Source of the DNA: Endozoicomonas euniceicola
Lineage (GTDB): Bacteria; Pseudomonadota; Gammaproteobacteria; Pseudomonadales; Endozoicomonadaceae
DNA: 64,000 nucleotides
Assembly (NCBI RefSeq): GCF_025562755.1
Contig: NZ_CP103300.1
Coordinates: 6,326,501-6,390,500, forward strand
Direction: 5' to 3'
Shown: piece by piece, positions 26,712-35,087 of the stretch
Layout of the letters: every line of letters begins with the position of its first letter
How positions within the stretch are numbered: the first letter of the stretch is position 1
Translations under genes and position numbers: made by a program
Notes under the pieces: model-generated
Told to the model about the DNA's origin: nothing
Databases searched by the model: none
What the model saw: the letters and a program-made list of their open reading frames with translations, nothing else

Positions 26712-27104
26712 ATGAATAGTGAAGCTCAACTGATTACCCATTACTATTTCTGCGCCGGTGTGCTGGAACAATTAAGCGACCAGACCCGTACACCTGCTGA
26801 GCTATTTGGTGATGGCGAACTGGAACTGATTCAGAACCTTTGTCGTTACAGCCAAATCATCAGCGAAATCGAACACTCCAAGAATGATGAAAAAGGCTTT
26901 CCCGGTGTTTTCGATTATGAAGTCTCTGAAATGCTGGCGGCTCAACTCTGGATTGCATTATGTGAACAGAATCCGAAATTTGAGCCCTGGGATTTTCCCG
27001 ATGAAGACCAGTTCCGAAAGCTGGTTGAACGATTGATTGATGAATGGCTGCATCAATGTTTTCCCAGAGCCCTGACTATTCAGCAATGGCTGGAAAGGCA
27101 GTAA
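26712..27104 (+). CDS. Hypothetical protein, 130 aa
   Basis: Acidic, helical protein (MNSEAQLITHYYFCAGVLEQ ... LTIQQWLERQ) with no recognised family. The gene follows the DUF3768 gene by 17 bp with GGAGAC upstream of the ATG, so the two probably form a small operon inserted between the packaging and methylase genes of the phage. Confidence 0.6.
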   Translation: MNSEAQLITHYYFCAGVLEQLSDQTRTPAELFGDGELELIQNLCRYSQIISEIEHSKNDEKGFPGVFDYEVSEMLAAQLWIALCEQNPKFEPWDFPDEDQFRKLVERLIDEWLHQCFPRALTIQQWLERQ

Positions 27105-27130
27105 CAGCGCACTCGCCACGGATGGCAAAA

Positions 27131-27213
27131 TGTATACCTGCTTCGCCATTTTGAAACCGTTTTTTCTTCAGAAGATCAACCGCTTAATACCAAAGTGTAT
27201 ACCGTTGTATACC
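27131..27213. repeat. Three copies of TGTATACC
   Basis: TGTATACC occurs at 27131-27138, 27196-27203 and 27206-27213 within the 227-bp gap between two converging genes. The core GTATAC is palindromic. It may be a binding site cluster; nothing else was seen in this gap. Confidence 0.45.
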
Positions 27214-27331
27214 TCGTTTTCAGGTCTGTCACTAACCCAACTCTGCGCCCCTTCGTACCCGCTCAGAGTCGCTACCTCTAGGGTCCCTCGCTGATATCAC
27301 TCTGGCACTCGCAGCAGCTCTTAAATCAGCT

Positions 27332-27994
27332 CTATAACAGCTTTGACTCATAGATATACCCAATAAAGTCACCCACCCTGAAAAACGGTTTATAGGCATA
27401 TTTTTGAAATAAATGATCTGTCGTCGGACGCTGTGAGCCACACAGGGACAGTTCCTTCTCAATAATACTTTGAGCGTTCACACCAGAATCAAATTTATTC
27501 TTGATGCTCATGCGGCTAATGCAGGTTCCCAAGTAACCAGCCGGAGGCTCTATCTTATCGAGAATGATAATGGCACCACCCGGCTTGAGTTTAGCCTTAA
27601 GGGAGTTTAGAAAGTGATCACGACCACTGACGTCGGTAAACATTAAAGCCAAACAAATAATGCAGACGTCAAAGTCAGGGTAAAGGTTTACATTGGTCAT
27701 ATCACCACAACTGACTTCACCGACCCCTTGAAACTTATCCACCATCTCTTGTGCACTATCAATGGAATAGGCCTGAATCTGGCGATCATGAATGACCTTG
27801 GCGAGTTTTTTCGTGATACCACCAGTAGAGCAACCCAAATCCACCAGAATGGATTTATCCTGAAGATAACACCTGGCAAGATGGCACATCAAATCCGTCG
27901 CCATAGGGTACCAGGGGAGCTGTTCAATCACATGGTCGTCGAAGTGGTCCGCGACTTCTGCGCTGTTAAAGGTCCAGTTTGTTGGAATTTGCAC
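27332..27994 (-). CDS. Class I SAM-dependent methyltransferase
   Basis: A 220-aa protein with Rossmann methyltransferase motifs: LVDLGCSTGGITKKLAKV (motif I), YSIDSAQEMVDKFQ (acidic loop), DFDVCIICLALMFTDV (motif IV region) and LKPGGAIIILDKIEP (motif post-IV). The nearest style is CmoA/ubiquinone-type small-molecule or tRNA methylases; the substrate is unknown. The start overlaps the end of the C5 methylase gene by 29 bp, linking the two in one transcript. Confidence 0.8.
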   Translation of the reverse strand: MQIPTNWTFNSAEVADHFDDHVIEQLPWYPMATDLMCHLARCYLQDKSILVDLGCSTGGITKKLAKVIHDRQIQAYSIDSAQEMVDKFQGVGEVSCGDMTNVNLYPDFDVCIICLALMFTDVSGRDHFLNSLKAKLKPGGAIIILDKIEPPAGYLGTCISRMSIKNKFDSGVNAQSIIEKELSLCGSQRPTTDHLFQKYAYKPFFRVGDFIGYIYESKLL

Positions 27995-29054
27995 TGAGTA
28001 CCACCTTGTAAATATTCTTGGCTATGGCTTTCATCATCAGTGGCGGCACCATTCTGCCCAACCGCTCAATCTGCTTGGTTTCGTTGCCAGTGATAATGTA
28101 ATCGTCCGGCACTGACATAATGCGCTTCACTTCTGCCACGCTGAACATACGATTCTCCCAATGGTGGACAGCTGCCGTTCCCCGCCCTCCTGAAGAAGCG
28201 GTAATACAACCGGAAGGTAAATTAGGATGGGCTTTAATCAGGTTGAATCGCTTTGGATGCTGCTGACCCGGCCTTAATGTCTTCAACAGTTTGTAGGTAC
28301 TCAGTTCCTTGATGTTGGTAAAGCTCCGGTCTCGATCCGACAGGGTTATATCTGAAATGGCATCTTTCAGTGGTACCACATAATCAAAGGGTTTGGGATG
28401 GAGATGACCGATCATCTCTGGCTTAAGTATGTCATTCCTGACACCAACAAAGATCAGTCTTGCTCTGGATTGGGGAACCCCCAGATAACGGGCATCAAGA
28501 TTACGACATTCAACGTGATAGCCCGAGGCTTTCAGTTCAGCAAGTATTTGGTTCAGATACCCTTTGGCTATACCAATGCTCAATCCGGCGACATTTTCTG
28601 CCACAAATACCTTGGGCTTAACCACTCTCAAAATCCTGATGTATTCAAAGAACAGGTCTTCTACATTCTCTTGGGAAGTATCACTGTATTTTTTGGCTTT
28701 GCCCCAGTTTTTATCCCGTCTGCCTGCCAGTGAAAAAGCAGAGCATGGCGGCGAGCCATCAAGGATATCAAGCTCTCCTTGCTTCAGGACTATCTGCTGT
28801 AATATGTCGTCACCCGTTAAGCTTTTAATGTCCTGCGGCAAGATAAACGTATCCGGCCAGTTGGCTTTGTAGGTTTTACGGGCTTCTTCAACAAACTCAT
28901 TAATCGCCAGCACGTTACCACCCGCCATACGATAACCTGTCGAACTGCCACCGCCACCGGCGAACAGGCTGACCACCTCAAACCTTGGCAACTGTCTTTT
29001 AGCCTGCGCCTTAATATCGGCAACCGTGGGGATTTGATAGTTAATCGAACTCAT
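27966..29054 (-). CDS. dcm: DNA (cytosine-5-)-methyltransferase
   Basis: About 362 aa when started at the ATG at 29054 (MSSINYQIPTVADIKAQAKR), overlapping the ParB-like gene by 14 bp. All C5-methylase motifs are visible: VSLFAGGGGSSTGYRMAGG (I), DGSPPCSAFSLAGRR with the catalytic Cys (IV), FVAENVAGLS (VI), LGVPQSRARLIFVGVRND (VIII), and the late motif with IERLGRMVPPLMMKAIAKN (X). Without a linked restriction gene it is probably an orphan methylase that hides phage DNA from host restriction. Confidence 0.92.
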   Translation of the reverse strand: MSSINYQIPTVADIKAQAKRQLPRFEVVSLFAGGGGSSTGYRMAGGNVLAINEFVEEARKTYKANWPDTFILPQDIKSLTGDDILQQIVLKQGELDILDGSPPCSAFSLAGRRDKNWGKAKKYSDTSQENVEDLFFEYIRILRVVKPKVFVAENVAGLSIGIAKGYLNQILAELKASGYHVECRNLDARYLGVPQSRARLIFVGVRNDILKPEMIGHLHPKPFDYVVPLKDAISDITLSDRDRSFTNIKELSTYKLLKTLRPGQQHPKRFNLIKAHPNLPSGCITASSGGRGTAAVHHWENRMFSVAEVKRIMSVPDDYIITGNETKQIERLGRMVPPLMMKAIAKNIYKVVLSANSNKLDL

Positions 29055-29550
29055 AACCACACTTCGGGCAGGTATGCTCAAGCTCTTTTTCATTCACTTC
29101 CTTGAAATCAGAAGGAGGGGGTGCGGGTTCCGGTTCATCAAACAGGGATACCATAAAATCCTCGCTGAAACCGATCAGGTCAAGATCAAAATCCTCTGCT
29201 TGCAGGCCTTCCAGCTCCAAAGACAGTTTATCCATATCCCACGATGAATTGAGAGCAATCTGGTTATCGGCTATCACATAGGCTTTTTTCTGGGCTTCGC
29301 TGAGTCCTGCCAGTACCAGACAGGGGATGGTTTTCAGATCAAGCTTTTTAGCCGCCATAAGGCGACCATGCCCGGCAATAATCCCGTTTTCTTCATCGAT
29401 AAGAACCGGGTTGGTGAAACCAAATTCTTTGATGGAAGAACAAATTTGAATAACCTGAGACTCGTCGTGAATGCGGGAATTGTTCACATAGGGAATAAGG
29501 TCACTGACCTTACGCTCAACCATTTTGTATTTTTTTGCTGCCATGCTCAC
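29041..29550 (-). CDS. ParB/Srx-type N-terminal domain protein
   Basis: A 169-aa protein with the ParB-like core: KVSDLIPYVNNSRIHDESQV, FGFTNPVLIDEENGIIAGHG (the GxxR-like box, GHGRLMAAKKL) and PCLVLAGLSEAQKKAYVIAD. A zinc pair CPKCGYEFD closes the protein. Such stand-alone ParB-like proteins in prophages are commonly placed before DNA methylases, as here, and may act as nuclease or DNA-binding partners. The C-terminal helix-turn-helix of true ParB is missing. Confidence 0.85.
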   Translation of the reverse strand: MSMAAKKYKMVERKVSDLIPYVNNSRIHDESQVIQICSSIKEFGFTNPVLIDEENGIIAGHGRLMAAKKLDLKTIPCLVLAGLSEAQKKAYVIADNQIALNSSWDMDKLSLELEGLQAEDFDLDLIGFSEDFMVSLFDEPEPAPPPSDFKEVNEKELEHTCPKCGYEFD

Positions 29551-29915
29551 CGCCGTAGTTTGTCGGCTACTTTTTCAATGCCCCGACTGGCGATATAGCC
29601 ACCGATGCCCAGTTGAACAATAGAGAACAGTTTTAACTCCACCGCTTCGGATAAATCCGGTGCTGACCAACCGAGCCAGCGACAAACGATCAATGTTGTG
29701 AATACCAGCATTACAATCGGACGCCATGAGCGTTGCAGCCAGCTATCGCCCTGCGCCTCTGCCTTAATCACACCGGCTCGCTCTGACAATTCACTTAACT
29801 CGCCATTGACGATCATATTGGCCAGTTTCTGTTTCGCTTCATCTTGCTTTGCCTTATCAGGTAGAACACGTTCAATTAATGTCCCAAGTACAGGAATAGC
29901 TCCAGCCCAGCTCAT
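29547..29915 (-). CDS. Phage holin, 3TM-type
   Basis: A 122-aa protein starting at the ATG at 29915 (MSWAGAIPVLGTLIERVLPD), which overlaps the amidase stop by ATGA. It shows the amphipathic N-terminus, an acidic helix (KQKLANMIVNGELSEL), then two membrane spans (SWRPIVMLVFTTLIVCRWLG and LFSIVQLGIGGYIASRG) of the holin 3TM family. It forms lesions in the inner membrane and lets the amidase reach the wall. Confidence 0.82.
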   Translation of the reverse strand: MSWAGAIPVLGTLIERVLPDKAKQDEAKQKLANMIVNGELSELSERAGVIKAEAQGDSWLQRSWRPIVMLVFTTLIVCRWLGWSAPDLSEAVELKLFSIVQLGIGGYIASRGIEKVADKLRR

Positions 29916-30337
29916 GACAGTTCCTCCAGCCAGTCTTCCACACTGAAAACCGGGCAGGCTTTGTAGGGATTGAAAAACGAATGCCCCACCACTTTTGCAG
30001 ACGGATACCGCAGTTGCAGGGATTCCACCAGCATTTCCAGACTGAGCATCTGTTCCTGGGTGAAATTGTCTTCCGGCAGGTTGTCCTGACTTAACCCACC
30101 CACCAGGCAAATGCCTATGCTGTCATGATTGTGGCCTCTGACATGTGCGCCGATGGCGTCCTGCGAGCGACCCGGCTGCACCAGACCACTGCGCTCAATC
30201 ACCCAGTGGTAGCCAATATCGCTCCAGTGTCGTTCTACCACATGCCAGTGCCTTATATCTTCGACGGTACAGCCCTGATCTTCCCGAGTCGCTGAACAGT
30301 GAATCACGATGTAATGAGTGTGAGTCCTTTTTCTCAT
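29912..30337 (-). CDS. N-acetylmuramoyl-L-alanine amidase (endolysin)
   Basis: A 141-aa enzyme resembling T7 lysozyme. Started at the ATG at 30337 (MRKRTHTHYIVIHCSATRED), overlapping the upstream gene by ATGA. Zinc ligands and fold: HYIVIHCSATR (His), GYHWVIERSG, GAHVRGHNHDSIGICLVGG, and VGHSFFNPYKACPVF. It lacks a cell-wall binding domain, as usual in phages of Gram-negative bacteria. It cleaves the amide bond between MurNAc and the stem peptide. Confidence 0.9.
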   Translation of the reverse strand: MRKRTHTHYIVIHCSATREDQGCTVEDIRHWHVVERHWSDIGYHWVIERSGLVQPGRSQDAIGAHVRGHNHDSIGICLVGGLSQDNLPEDNFTQEQMLSLEMLVESLQLRYPSAKVVGHSFFNPYKACPVFSVEDWLEELS

Positions 30338-30615
30338 GACTCCCCCCTGAGGTAGTAAACGGCTAGGCCAATAGCCGCAGACATAAGCAGCCAACCAAAG
30401 CGTTCGATATGACTAAGCACCACGCCACGAGTACTGCTTTGATATTCAAGATGCCGGATACGGTCTTCCATATCCGTCAGCCGGGTATCCAGCTGAGACA
30501 TGTTTTGTGTTTGGTGAGAAATGCGCTCTTCGATGCGTGCCAGTTGGGAGATGGCATCGGTGAGCTTATCGAGCTTGGTGTCTATGCGATCCAACCTGCT
30601 TGAGAGGTCGTCCAT
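30334..30615 (-). CDS. Coiled-coil membrane protein, holin/antiholin-like
   Basis: A 93-aa protein from the ATG at 30615, chosen over the GTG at 30624 because GAGAGG lies 8 bases before it. A long coiled coil (DLSSRLDRIDTKLDKLTDAI ... QLDTRLTDMEDRIRHLEYQ) is followed by a C-terminal membrane span (FGWLLMSAAIGLAVYYL). This matches hemolysin XhlA/DUF2730-like lysis partners. First gene of the lysis cassette. Confidence 0.7.
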   Translation of the reverse strand: MDDLSSRLDRIDTKLDKLTDAISQLARIEERISHQTQNMSQLDTRLTDMEDRIRHLEYQSSTRGVVLSHIERFGWLLMSAAIGLAVYYLRGES

Positions 30616-30642
30616 GGGCTGCACCTCTCTTTCTGCAGGTAT

Positions 30643-30679
30643 AAAAAAACCTCACACCGTGGGTGAACGGGTGAGGTTT
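30643..30679 (-). terminator. Rho-independent terminator just upstream of the lysis genes
   Basis: On the minus strand a hairpin (AAACCTCAC / GTGAGGTTT with an inner pairing CACC/GGTG) is followed by seven T. It stands 5' of the first lysis gene, so it would stop transcripts coming from the right. In lambda such a terminator (tR') lies between the late promoter and the lysis genes and is overcome by Q. Confidence 0.75.
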
Positions 30680-30917
30680 GGTCATCTTGGAAAATGATGA
30701 CTTATTTTGTAATCGTTGGCAATGCTTGCTCACTAATAGCTCAAAATTGCATAAACATTAACAAGCTACTACTAAGTAACTCTATGACATGGCACAATCG
30801 CGCTATGTGTACTCATTACACTATACAAATCGATGTTTGCTGTGGGACTAATGCTTGAGAAATAATCAATCGTTTATCGTGTCTCATGCGGTAGCGTGCC
30901 TAAAAAAATTAGCATCA

Positions 30918-31100
30918 CTAAACTCCAGGCAAGAGTACCAATGTGTGTTCGGCCCCTGGCTCGGATATGCCTCCTTCCTTATCGTAGGGCGGTGTCAGAA
31001 ACTTCAGTCCACTGTGCTTATGGTCCTCGTTGTACCACTGAGCAAAGCCATGTACCTTCTTCATTCCCCATATCATCGGGGTGTTTGTACCTGTGATACT
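30918..31100 (-). pseudogene. IS3-family transposase remnant (C-terminal end)
   Basis: Minus-strand frame: MKKVHGFAQWYNEDHKHSGL then KFLTPPYDKEGG. WYNEDHKHSGLKFLTP is the hallmark end of IS3-family OrfB (rve domain). Only about 60 codons remain and the catalytic DDE part is absent. The rest of 30680-31480 shows no convincing gene; it contains copies of a TGCGGACAA/TTGTCCGCA motif near 31350-31475. Confidence 0.75.
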
Positions 31101-31528
31101 GAATAAATGTTTTGATCCAATGGCAATAGAAATCTTCCGTTAGCTGTAATGCTTTAGTCTTATCTTTTTGCAAACCCGCCCATAAGCTATTCAGACATAC
31201 TAATACTCCAGCTATGCATATTTATACAGTTTCTATAGCAGCCAGTTACTTTTGGTCAAATAGGGACTTGTTGGTTTGATTAAAAATAATAACAGAACCT
31301 GGCTGAGCCCTTTTAAACACAAGGGTTTCAGCAGTTTTACGTATTGAATATTATGCGGACAAACATCGAAAGTAATCCCCGCAAAATTTGGGGGGAGATA
31401 TATGAACTTGTCCGCATGTGTAGGAGAAATATGGGCTCGTACGTAATTTGGGCAGAATTACGGACAAGTTCATCTACTAAGCGTTATGTTCACTCAAACA
31501 TTTTCATAAAACACATAGAGAGACGAGG

Positions 31529-31981
31529 ATGAAGTTAAGAAACCTTATTCTAATACTAATAGCTGTTGTATTAACTGGTTGTGCTTCACCGGGACCAATG
31601 CAGCTTGCAACTGGACCGATGAATACTCCAGTTTTTGACCCAGTTATTCTAAATACTGTAAATGATGGTTCTGAAACTGTTCGTTTTAAAGAATGGACAA
31701 CAATGTATGAAAATAAAGAACTTAGATTATGGGGTGTTTTCTTTATTACAGACAAAGGTGCATATTTAGCTAGTTGGGATTCAAGAGGGTATGAATATAA
31801 TTTAAGATACCAAATGAAAGCTAATGACATTAAATCGTTTGAAGATGATACTGTTGTCAGAGATTGGTGGGCAGACTCAAATCTACTTGTAATAACGGAT
31901 AAAAACAATATTAAAGTTGGATTTGCACTTAACGGAAAAAACGCTGCAAGATCAATTCTAAATGACATTCGTAAAATGTGA
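31529..31981 (+). CDS. Cassette 1: predicted lipoprotein, 150 aa
   Basis: It starts MKLRNLILILIAVVLTGCAS, a signal peptide with lipobox LTGC. The mature part has no recognised domain (SETVRFKEWTTMYENKELRL ... NDIRKM). Outer-membrane or periplasmic anchoring is expected. GACGAGG precedes the ATG. First gene of the cassette array, directly followed by an attC site. Confidence 0.7.
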   Translation: MKLRNLILILIAVVLTGCASPGPMQLATGPMNTPVFDPVILNTVNDGSETVRFKEWTTMYENKELRLWGVFFITDKGAYLASWDSRGYEYNLRYQMKANDIKSFEDDTVVRDWWADSNLLVITDKNNIKVGFALNGKNAARSILNDIRKM

Positions 31982-31982
31982 A

Positions 31983-32035
31983 CATAACAAGTAAATCCAG
32001 GTGATGCCTACGGCGCACCTGATTTAGGCGTTAAG
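31983..32035 (+). repeat. attC site of cassette 1
   Basis: TAACAAGTAAATCCAGGTG is followed by a GCCTACGGC turn, then CACCTGATTTAGGCGTTAAG. The arms AAATCCAGGTG and CACCTGATTT pair, with the unpaired bases typical of attC. It differs from the next site at a single base in the 45-bp body. Confidence 0.85.
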
Positions 32036-32070
32036 TGCGGCCATACTCCCAACCAATATTAGAGAAGTTA

Positions 32071-32988
32071 ATGGATACAACTAAGTTTTCAAAAGATGTA
32101 CTTATTGAAGCTTGTGAGACGCTTGAACGTAATCACTCTCTCTCAAATGAACCAGAATATTTTGCAAATCCGACAAACGCATCAATTCTATTCAGAAAGA
32201 ATATTTCGAAGAAAAGCACACGTGTAATAGATACGCATCACCAAGCAATCTTTAATTGCGTTAAAAATATTCTAGAAAAAAATGATTCTTATAGATATGA
32301 CAACTTGCTGATTACAGAGTTCGCTAGAGATATTACGACATTTGATTGCTTAACTGAAAGTTTAAAACTTAAATCTAAAACATACGCCGATCGCTATCTA
32401 ACGAGTAGTGATATTTATATGGATGCACAAAGTGCATATAGAGGGCCAATAGTCAAGTCATATACAGCTAACTTTGATTTTGCCCTACTGCCCATGAAGT
32501 TAAGATTAGCTATAGAAGTTTATTTTAAAAATATGATCGGTTTCATCAAAGCTGAGTATAAAATAAAAAAGGGACACAAGAAAAACAAAACAGGTGATGA
32601 GCAAATTCAAATCTCTCAGATATTGAATTTCTTTTCCGAAGATGAAAATAAAGAATTCGCAAACCTGCCAGTAGATATCTTATTGATAAAGTACATAAAC
32701 TTTTGGTCTAATAGCTTTGTTCATAGCGGAATTATTAGCCTTGCTTGGCAAGGTTTAACGGCAGTTGAACTTCTATCACCGTTATTTAATTCTAATAATC
32801 ATGATGGCCGCATTGATATCAATGGATTTAACTACATAAATCTAAGTAAAACAGAAATCGAATTACAATCAAAGATTAGTAGGTACTTATCAACAGATTT
32901 TAAGGATGTAAATATCCTTCTTGAAAAAAGAAGGGCTAGACCAATTGAAGGGTCTTATGCCAAGCCCGAAAATGCACTTACCAAGTAA
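32071..32988 (+). CDS. Cassette 2: hypothetical protein, 305 aa
   Basis: Started at the ATG at 32071 (MDTTKFSKDVLIEACETLER) with GAGAAG upstream; an earlier GTG lies within the attC core and is unlikely. No recognised family. It is Lys/Asn-rich, with a helical middle (LPMKLRLAIEVYFKNMIGFI KAEY) and a basic patch (KIKKGHKKNKTGDEQ). Its stop codon is embedded in the attC arm. Function unknown. Confidence 0.65.
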   Translation: MDTTKFSKDVLIEACETLERNHSLSNEPEYFANPTNASILFRKNISKKSTRVIDTHHQAIFNCVKNILEKNDSYRYDNLLITEFARDITTFDCLTESLKLKSKTYADRYLTSSDIYMDAQSAYRGPIVKSYTANFDFALLPMKLRLAIEVYFKNMIGFIKAEYKIKKGHKKNKTGDEQIQISQILNFFSEDENKEFANLPVDILLIKYINFWSNSFVHSGIISLAWQGLTAVELLSPLFNSNNHDGRIDINGFNYINLSKTEIELQSKISRYLSTDFKDVNILLEKRRARPIEGSYAKPENALTK

Positions 32989-33029
32989 ATCCAGGTGACG
33001 CCTACGGCGCACCTGATTTAGGCGTTATG
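32979..33029 (+). repeat. attC site of cassette 2
   Basis: Nearly identical to the previous site (AAGTAAATCCAGGTGACGCC ... GCACCTGATTTAGGCGTTATGG). It contains the stop codon of the cassette gene, as is common for cassettes. Confidence 0.85.
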
Positions 33030-33055
33030 GCTACAAACAAACATTAGGAGTAAAA

Positions 33056-34336
33056 ATGGTAGAAAAAGTTGTTACATTAGAAGACGTTTTTGGTATAAAT
33101 CGAGAATTGCCATTAAACTATGAAGAAAGGAAAAGTGCTGACGATTTCTTAGTTAATAATTTAGCCAGACAGCAACACTTGGTAATTTATGGTAGTTCTA
33201 AACAAGGGAAAACATCACTTCGTAAACATTGCTTAAATCCTGATGACTATATAGTTATTCATTGTTCAAATAAGTGGGGATTAGATCAGTTACATGAGGC
33301 TGTTCTTAAACAGACTGGCTATGAACTGACCGTATCTAACACTATTGCAACATCAGGAAAGAAAAAGATTTCTGCAAAGCTTAAATCAATGATACCTGGT
33401 TTATCTTCAGAGGTTAGTGCAGATTGCGAAGAAACAAATGACACCGGTGTAACAACTGCACCATTAGAACTCGACCCTTTAGACGTTAATGATATTATAT
33501 CAGCACTAAACAATATTAATTTTTCAAAATCCATAGTTCTTGAGGATTTTCATTATCTACCAATAGAAACTCAAAAAGATTTTTCAGTTGCGCTAAAGGC
33601 ATTTCATGAAAATTCAAAATATTGTTTCATAATCATTGGTGTTTGGTTAGAAGAAAATAGACTTAGTGTATACAATGGTGACCTTACAGGGCGTTTACTG
33701 GCAATTAATGCAGACAAATGGACAAAGTCAGAATTACGAAAAGTAATAGAATCTGGAGAGAGCCTTTTAAATATATCGTTTTCTGACAACTTCAAAACAC
33801 AATTACTTGATAGTTGTTATGAAAGTATTTTTATTGTTCAAGAAGCTTGTTATCAGTGCTGCCAACAAGAAGGTGTTCATGCAACTCAAGAGCAGTATCG
33901 AGAAATTGCAAATGAAGTTGATTGTAGCAATATTGTAACTAATGTTGTAAATCAACAGGGTGGCAGGTTTAATTCATTCTTAACTAGATTCTCCGAAGGC
34001 TTTCAAGAAACGGCTCTAGAAATGCATAAGTGGCTCTTATATCCACTTTTATCTTGCCCAATACAGGAGGTAGAGGTGGGTTTTAGGCAAGCTAGAATCC
34101 GAAATATTCTTCAATCTGCCCACCCGCGAGGAACCGAGTTAAACTCAGGCAATGTAACACAATCATTACAATCTTTGTCTTCTTTACAAATAAAGAAAGA
34201 TATCAAACCAACAGTCTTGGATTATGATCAAACTAACTTGCGACTTAACATTGTCGATAAGAGCTTTTTGATTTGGTTATCTAAACAAGATAGAAATGAA
34301 TTGCTTGATTTAATTGGGCTACCTATTGCAGAGTAG
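33056..34336 (+). CDS. Cassette 3: P-loop ATPase, 426 aa
   Basis: Residues 35-60 carry a Walker A (LVIYGSSKQGKTSLRKH) and residues near 155-165 a Walker B-like strand (KSIVLEDFHYL). RLSVYNGDLTGRLLAIN and a helical region follow, as in AAA+/STAND-type ATPases. The C-terminal half (residues 290-426) has no catalytic motif and may be an effector or sensor. In cassettes such ATPases are candidates for phage defence, but nothing here proves that. GGAGTAAAA precedes the ATG. Confidence 0.72.
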   Translation: MVEKVVTLEDVFGINRELPLNYEERKSADDFLVNNLARQQHLVIYGSSKQGKTSLRKHCLNPDDYIVIHCSNKWGLDQLHEAVLKQTGYELTVSNTIATSGKKKISAKLKSMIPGLSSEVSADCEETNDTGVTTAPLELDPLDVNDIISALNNINFSKSIVLEDFHYLPIETQKDFSVALKAFHENSKYCFIIIGVWLEENRLSVYNGDLTGRLLAINADKWTKSELRKVIESGESLLNISFSDNFKTQLLDSCYESIFIVQEACYQCCQQEGVHATQEQYREIANEVDCSNIVTNVVNQQGGRFNSFLTRFSEGFQETALEMHKWLLYPLLSCPIQEVEVGFRQARIRNILQSAHPRGTELNSGNVTQSLQSLSSLQIKKDIKPTVLDYDQTNLRLNIVDKSFLIWLSKQDRNELLDLIGLPIAE

Positions 34337-34394
34337 CCATAGCAAAGTTTTCCAGCCGACGAGCCTTCGGCGCGCGGCTAAAGCAGGCGTTATT
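34337..34394 (+). repeat. attC site of cassette 3
   Basis: Arms TTTTCCAGCCG and CGGCTAAAGCA with a GAGCCTTCGGC loop region, ending in core GCGTTATT. It belongs to a different attC type than the first two. Confidence 0.7.
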
Positions 34395-34516
34395 TATGCA
34401 CCTAGTACAAATAATATAAACCTTAGTTAATTTATTATTTTTTTCTAGTAGAAAGGAGGTAAATTTCCAATATTGTCGAATAGGATTTTTTTGATATCAA
34501 TAAATTAGGAAGTAAA

Positions 34517-35002
34517 ATGAGAATTATAAATATAACATTAGCCTGTATCTTGTTAAGTGGTTGCGCCACTAAAAACGATTTTGTGAAAAATGCTGAATTT
34601 AATTATAGAATTCCAGTAGCTATTGTAAATCATGGAACATTTTCACCAAATAGTGCAGGGGGGACTGACTTTCAAGTTAAGTTTTATAACACATCAAATA
34701 AAGTAATAAAATATGCTGACTTTGAAGTCGAAGCTTATAACAGAGTTGGGGATAAAGTACCTGATAGGGTATCAGGAAAGTATGTAAAAAGCCTTAGAGA
34801 TACAGGGCCTCACTATCCAGGTCAGCCAAACTTTTCTCCATTGAAATCAGCTCGTTGGGCTAATGTTTGGTACAGTTATAATATTTCTTGTGGGTCAGTT
34901 AAGTCTATAAATTTAACTTTCATGGATGGTGAGGTAAAATATTTCAACACAAATGATATTGATTACATGATTCAAAATAATGGGTGTCGTAAGGCTTATT
35001 AA
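34517..35002 (+). CDS. Cassette 4: predicted lipoprotein, 161 aa
   Basis: MRIINITLACILLSGCATKN is a signal peptide with lipobox LSGC. The mature part has a beta-sandwich feel (VNHGTFSPNSAGGTDFQVKF YN, then FEVEAYNRVGDKV), as in surface-exposed accessory lipoproteins. A GGAAG box precedes the ATG. No family recognised. Confidence 0.7.
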   Translation: MRIINITLACILLSGCATKNDFVKNAEFNYRIPVAIVNHGTFSPNSAGGTDFQVKFYNTSNKVIKYADFEVEAYNRVGDKVPDRVSGKYVKSLRDTGPHYPGQPNFSPLKSARWANVWYSYNISCGSVKSINLTFMDGEVKYFNTNDIDYMIQNNGCRKAY

Positions 35003-35045
35003 ATACAACGAGCTATGCCTAAGGCGTAGCTCGTTACGTTTGTAA
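35002..35045 (+). repeat. Divergent attC-like hairpin between cassettes 4 and 5
   Basis: AACGAGCTATGCC and GGCGTAGCTCGTT form a 13-bp stem with one wobble and a TAA loop. The outer TACAAC and GTTACG match the attC R boxes only partly. If it is an attC, genes 4 and 5 are separate cassettes; otherwise it is a terminator-like hairpin. Confidence 0.5.
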
Positions 35046-35087
35046 GATTAATAAAAAAAATACAACATCACATTTAAAAAACAACAT

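Noticed and set aside
27233..27331. tRNA-like sequence in the gap next to the methyltransferase
   Set aside because: No cloverleaf with a proper anticodon arm could be formed by eye.
31344..31532. Small frame before the first cassette as a gene or as the integron integrase
   Set aside because: It has no recombinase motif and overlaps the repeat-rich region before the first GCGTTA core.
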